From contig JACVTC010000017.1 in NCBI GenBank assembly GCA_016946835.1, forward strand, positions 1,142,501-1,172,500: a stretch of 30,000 nt of DNA. The letters run 5' to 3'. Below, one piece after another: positions 27,525 to 30,000 of the stretch (position 1 is its first letter; each line of letters begins with the position of its first letter). The notes below the pieces were generated by a model. It was not told the origin of the DNA. It made no database searches and saw only the letters and a list, made by a program, of their open reading frames with translations. The DNA comes from Neocallimastix lanati (nom. inval.). Its lineage: Eukaryota; Neocallimastigomycota; Neocallimastigomycetes; Neocallimastigales; Neocallimastigaceae. The position numbers were made by a program, and so were the translations under genes.

Positions 27525-28005
27525 TTATTTATTTATTATTTTTATTTCATATTTTTTTTGTTTTTTTTAAAAAAAATAACTGCATTGCATATTCTTTTCT
27601 ATTCTAATTACATTCTCTTCTGTTATTTAAACTTTACAATTTACAAATTAAGAGAATATTTTATTAGTTTTTCCTAATTTAAGAAATTTCTTTATTAATC
27701 CTTATTTATTATTGCATATTAGAAACAATTATCATTATTAAACTCAAACGATTATTATCAAGCTCAAAATCTTATATAAAATATAATCCAAAAATTCACC
27801 TATTTTTACCAAGACCACACAGTTTCCATATATATGCTATTTATTTTATTCTATTTTCTTCTCTTCATAATTCCATGGATTTACATTGTCGTTTTGAGTT
27901 ATATTCTATCACTGATAAGTGTGTTACATTTGTTTCCATTTACATTACAGTACATTTCTATATGTATTTACTCTTAATTTTCCATAGTATAATATCACTA
28001 TAGCG
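27466..28005. other. Gene-free DNA, AT-rich with slightly raised C content
   Basis: A (TTTA)n tract at about 27488-27530 is followed by sequence with more C than its surroundings (e.g. CCAAGACCACACAGTTTCC near 27810, ATTACAGTACATTTC near 27943). No frame or RNA motif was recognised. Confidence 0.6.
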
Positions 28006-28680
28006 TGCCACATTTATATTCTTTCCATTATAACACAATGATATATATATTATCATGTACATTACCATGAAATTAATGATTTTAGAATTAATAAAATTAT
28101 TAATTTTTTTTAAAAAATTTTTAATAGATTAAATTTTATTTTTAACATGCCACATCCTCCCTCTTCTTAATGTTTATTATCATATATATATATAATATTT
28201 TTTTTATTCAAATTTATTTTTGTTGTTACACCTCAATACCTTTCATTGAGATAAGTGTTGACTCTATATAGAGTCTTAATGGGACTATTCATCAATGAAA
28301 ATGAAAAATGTAAAAAAAAACTACTTTATTTTATTATTATTCATTCATTTAGGGTACTTATTATTTGTATTATTAAGTTTTATTCTACGTATAATCATCT
28401 ACATTATTATTTATATTATTTTATATTAATTTTTGCCACTTTTTTTTTTCTCTCTCTCTCTCTTTCTTGTTTCATTCTATTATACCATAATTTTAATATA
28501 TTAAAAATTATTATTATAAATTATAATTTCTTTATCTTTAATATTTGCCACATTTTTAATTGATTTTATTGTAGTACAAATTTATATGAATTATTAAATT
28601 TTCAATATTTACAACTTTACTGATTATGCCACATTATACATTCCTTCTAATATATTACAGTGATATACGTATGAATAGCA
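28006..28680 (+). repeat. Dispersed units headed by TGCCAC(A)T
   Basis: TGCCACAT or TGCCACT occurs at 28006, 28148, 28434, 28546 and 28627. Several are followed by a T/C-rich stretch and then ATTATA and ATGATATA-like text (compare 28006-28050 with 28627-28670). Spacings are 142, 286, 112 and 81 bp. The first two fit one and two lengths of a unit of about 142 bp. This may be a degraded satellite. Confidence 0.5.
28232..28275. other. Hairpin plus 16-bp perfect palindrome
   Basis: CTCAAT (28232-28237) can pair with ATTGAG (28245-28250). GACTCTATATAGAGTC at 28260-28275 is a perfect palindrome. They lie 10 bp apart in otherwise structureless DNA. No function is recognised. Confidence 0.55.
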
Positions 28681-29059
28681 ATATTCAAGTTACACATATA
28701 TATTATAATGTAATGTAATATGTTTATTTATATATCCGATTTTTATTTATTTAGATTTATTTATTTCTTAATTATTTAGATTTATTTATTCTTTTATTTT
28801 TTTTTTCTGTATTTTATTGATAAGATCAATAAACTTTTGATATTCATACATCAAAATTTGGTCTAGGAAATTCTAAAGATTATATAATTTTATTTAATTA
28901 AAGTATTAAATTACTATAATATATTAATAATTCTTTTAACTAAATTAATAATGTCTATTTTTTCATAAAAAAAAAAAAAAAAAAAAAGTTTTTTTTTAAT
29001 ACTTTTCTTGGAAAGAAAAATAAAAGATAAACCAAAAACACCTTTTGAGTAAGACTTTA

Positions 29060-29245
29060 CTTATTATTAATTATTATTTATTATTATCTTTTATTATTAA
29101 TGATTATTAATGATTATTGATTATTATTTATTATTATTTATTTATTAATTGTTATTAGTTATTATTGATTATTATTATTATTAACTATAATTAATTATTA
29201 TTGATTATTATTATTAACTATAATTAATTAATTGATTATTATTAA
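29060..29245 (+). repeat. ATT-rich simple repeat with AACTATAATTAATTA units
   Basis: TTATTGATTATTATTATTA followed by ACTATAATTAATTA occurs at least twice, 33 bp apart (29183 and 29216), leading directly into the 37-bp minisatellite. Confidence 0.7.
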
Positions 29246-29382
29246 TTATTGTTAATTATTATTAATTATTATTAATTATTAATTATTGTTAATTATTATT
29301 AATTATTATTAATTATTAATTATTGTTAATTATTATTAATTATTATTAATTATTAATTATTGTTAATTATTATTGATTATTA
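29246..29382 (+). repeat. 37-bp minisatellite
   Basis: Units of 37 bp, each with one ATTGTT among ATTATT words. The unique G falls at 29251, 29288, 29325 and 29362, exactly 37 bp apart. About four units are present. Confidence 0.9.
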
Positions 29383-29399
29383 TTATTATTATTAGCTTA

Positions 29400-30000
29400 A
29401 ATATGAATAAAATTATAAAATCTTGAAAGAACGATATAAGCCATAATAGAATAAAATATTAATATTGACAAACTAAACAAATAAAATAAATAATATTTTA
29501 ATAAAAATTAATGATTAATATTAGCTAATTATTAGTATTATAGCACTTTTATAATTTTATTATTCATTATTTATTATTCATTATTTTTATTATTTATTAT
29601 TTATTATTTATTATTTTTATTATTGTTTTTATTATTGTTTTTATTATTTATCTATTTTTCATTATTTATCTATTTATTATTTATTATTTATCTATTTATC
29701 TATTTAATATTTATTATTTATCTATTTATCTATTTATTATTTATTTGTTGTTTATTATTCAATTATTAATCTATTTATTATTATTATTATAAATTGATAG
29801 ATTAGATAATATAAAAAAAAATAATAGCTGTTAAAATATAATTTATTAAACTTTTAACTTTATTTTTATTTATATATTATACGTTTTAAATTATTTAGTT
29901 CAGTTCAGTCTAAATGTAAATTATTTATTCAGAATAAAAAAGTTCATTTTTTATTTTTTATATTTAAAAAAAAAAAAAAATAAAAAAAATGGTTTTACAC
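29400..30000. other. Gene-free AT-rich DNA to the window edge
   Basis: Simple TTATT/TTTATC repeats at about 29560-29800 (TATTTATCTATTTATC words) and A/T-rich text. No gene seen. Confidence 0.75.

Noticed and set aside
28255-28563. 102-codon plus-strand frame
   Set aside because: The composition is that of random AT-rich DNA (Phe, Ile, Leu, Tyr), it has no domain, and it crosses the TGCCAC repeats.
17721-30000. tRNA, rRNA or snRNA genes
   Set aside because: I looked for tRNA arms and T-loop motifs and for spliceosomal RNA signatures in the less AT-rich spots and found no convincing match. A covariance-model search would be decisive.

Overview
The window most likely comes from a eukaryote with an extremely AT-rich genome. 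An anaerobic gut fungus (Neocallimastigomycota) fits best. The evidence is very A+T-rich gene-free DNA full of homopolymer and ATT/ATTT tracts, a Ty1/copia retrotransposon and non-LTR retrotransposons, and a secreted Thr/Ser-rich protein carrying nine hevein-type (CBM18) chitin-binding domains. The assignment is inference: no rRNA, tRNA or single-copy marker gene is visible.

Positions 1-12440 are a nest of retrotransposons. The non-LTR (LINE-like) copies all lie on the minus strand, so their poly(A) tails appear as poly(T) runs on the plus strand (73-93, 6761-6789, 10461-10486, 11192-11225). A 4.7-kb Ty1/copia element (1221-5926, plus strand) with 173-bp LTRs and a 5-bp target duplication (CTTTA) sits inside one LINE reading frame; the LINE coding sequence resumes exactly on the other side. 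Two nearly identical short LINE copies (C and F) with their own target duplications, and a nearly full-length LINE (B, 1077-residue open frame), interrupt what looks like the same older LINE (fragments called A and E here). The order of events can therefore be read from the sequence.

Positions 13284-17720 (minus strand) hold the one clear host gene, an intronless frame of 1478 codons. It encodes a signal peptide, a possible Kex2-type dibasic site, roughly 80 copies of a Thr/Ser/Glu decapeptide encoded by a 30-bp tandem repeat, and nine C-terminal CBM18 domains with no catalytic domain. It is probably a secreted, heavily O-glycosylated chitin-binding or wall-associated protein.

Positions 17721-30000 contain no supportable gene. 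This DNA is extremely AT-rich and holds dispersed and tandem repeats: a duplicated segment pair (about 22.2 and 23.0-23.5 kb, again at 25.8 and 27.0-27.5 kb, with an older third relative near 20.5-20.9 kb), a 37-bp minisatellite, a degenerate CAGCC-containing array, a set of TGCCAC(A)T-headed units, and one less AT-rich island at 21893-22132 of unknown nature. I found no bacterial-type system, CRISPR array, rRNA or tRNA. The most interesting items are the repeat-rich CBM18 protein, the nested transposon history, the half-tRNA-Lys primer site of the copia element, and a 19-nt GC-rich block kept identical between two diverged LINE families.
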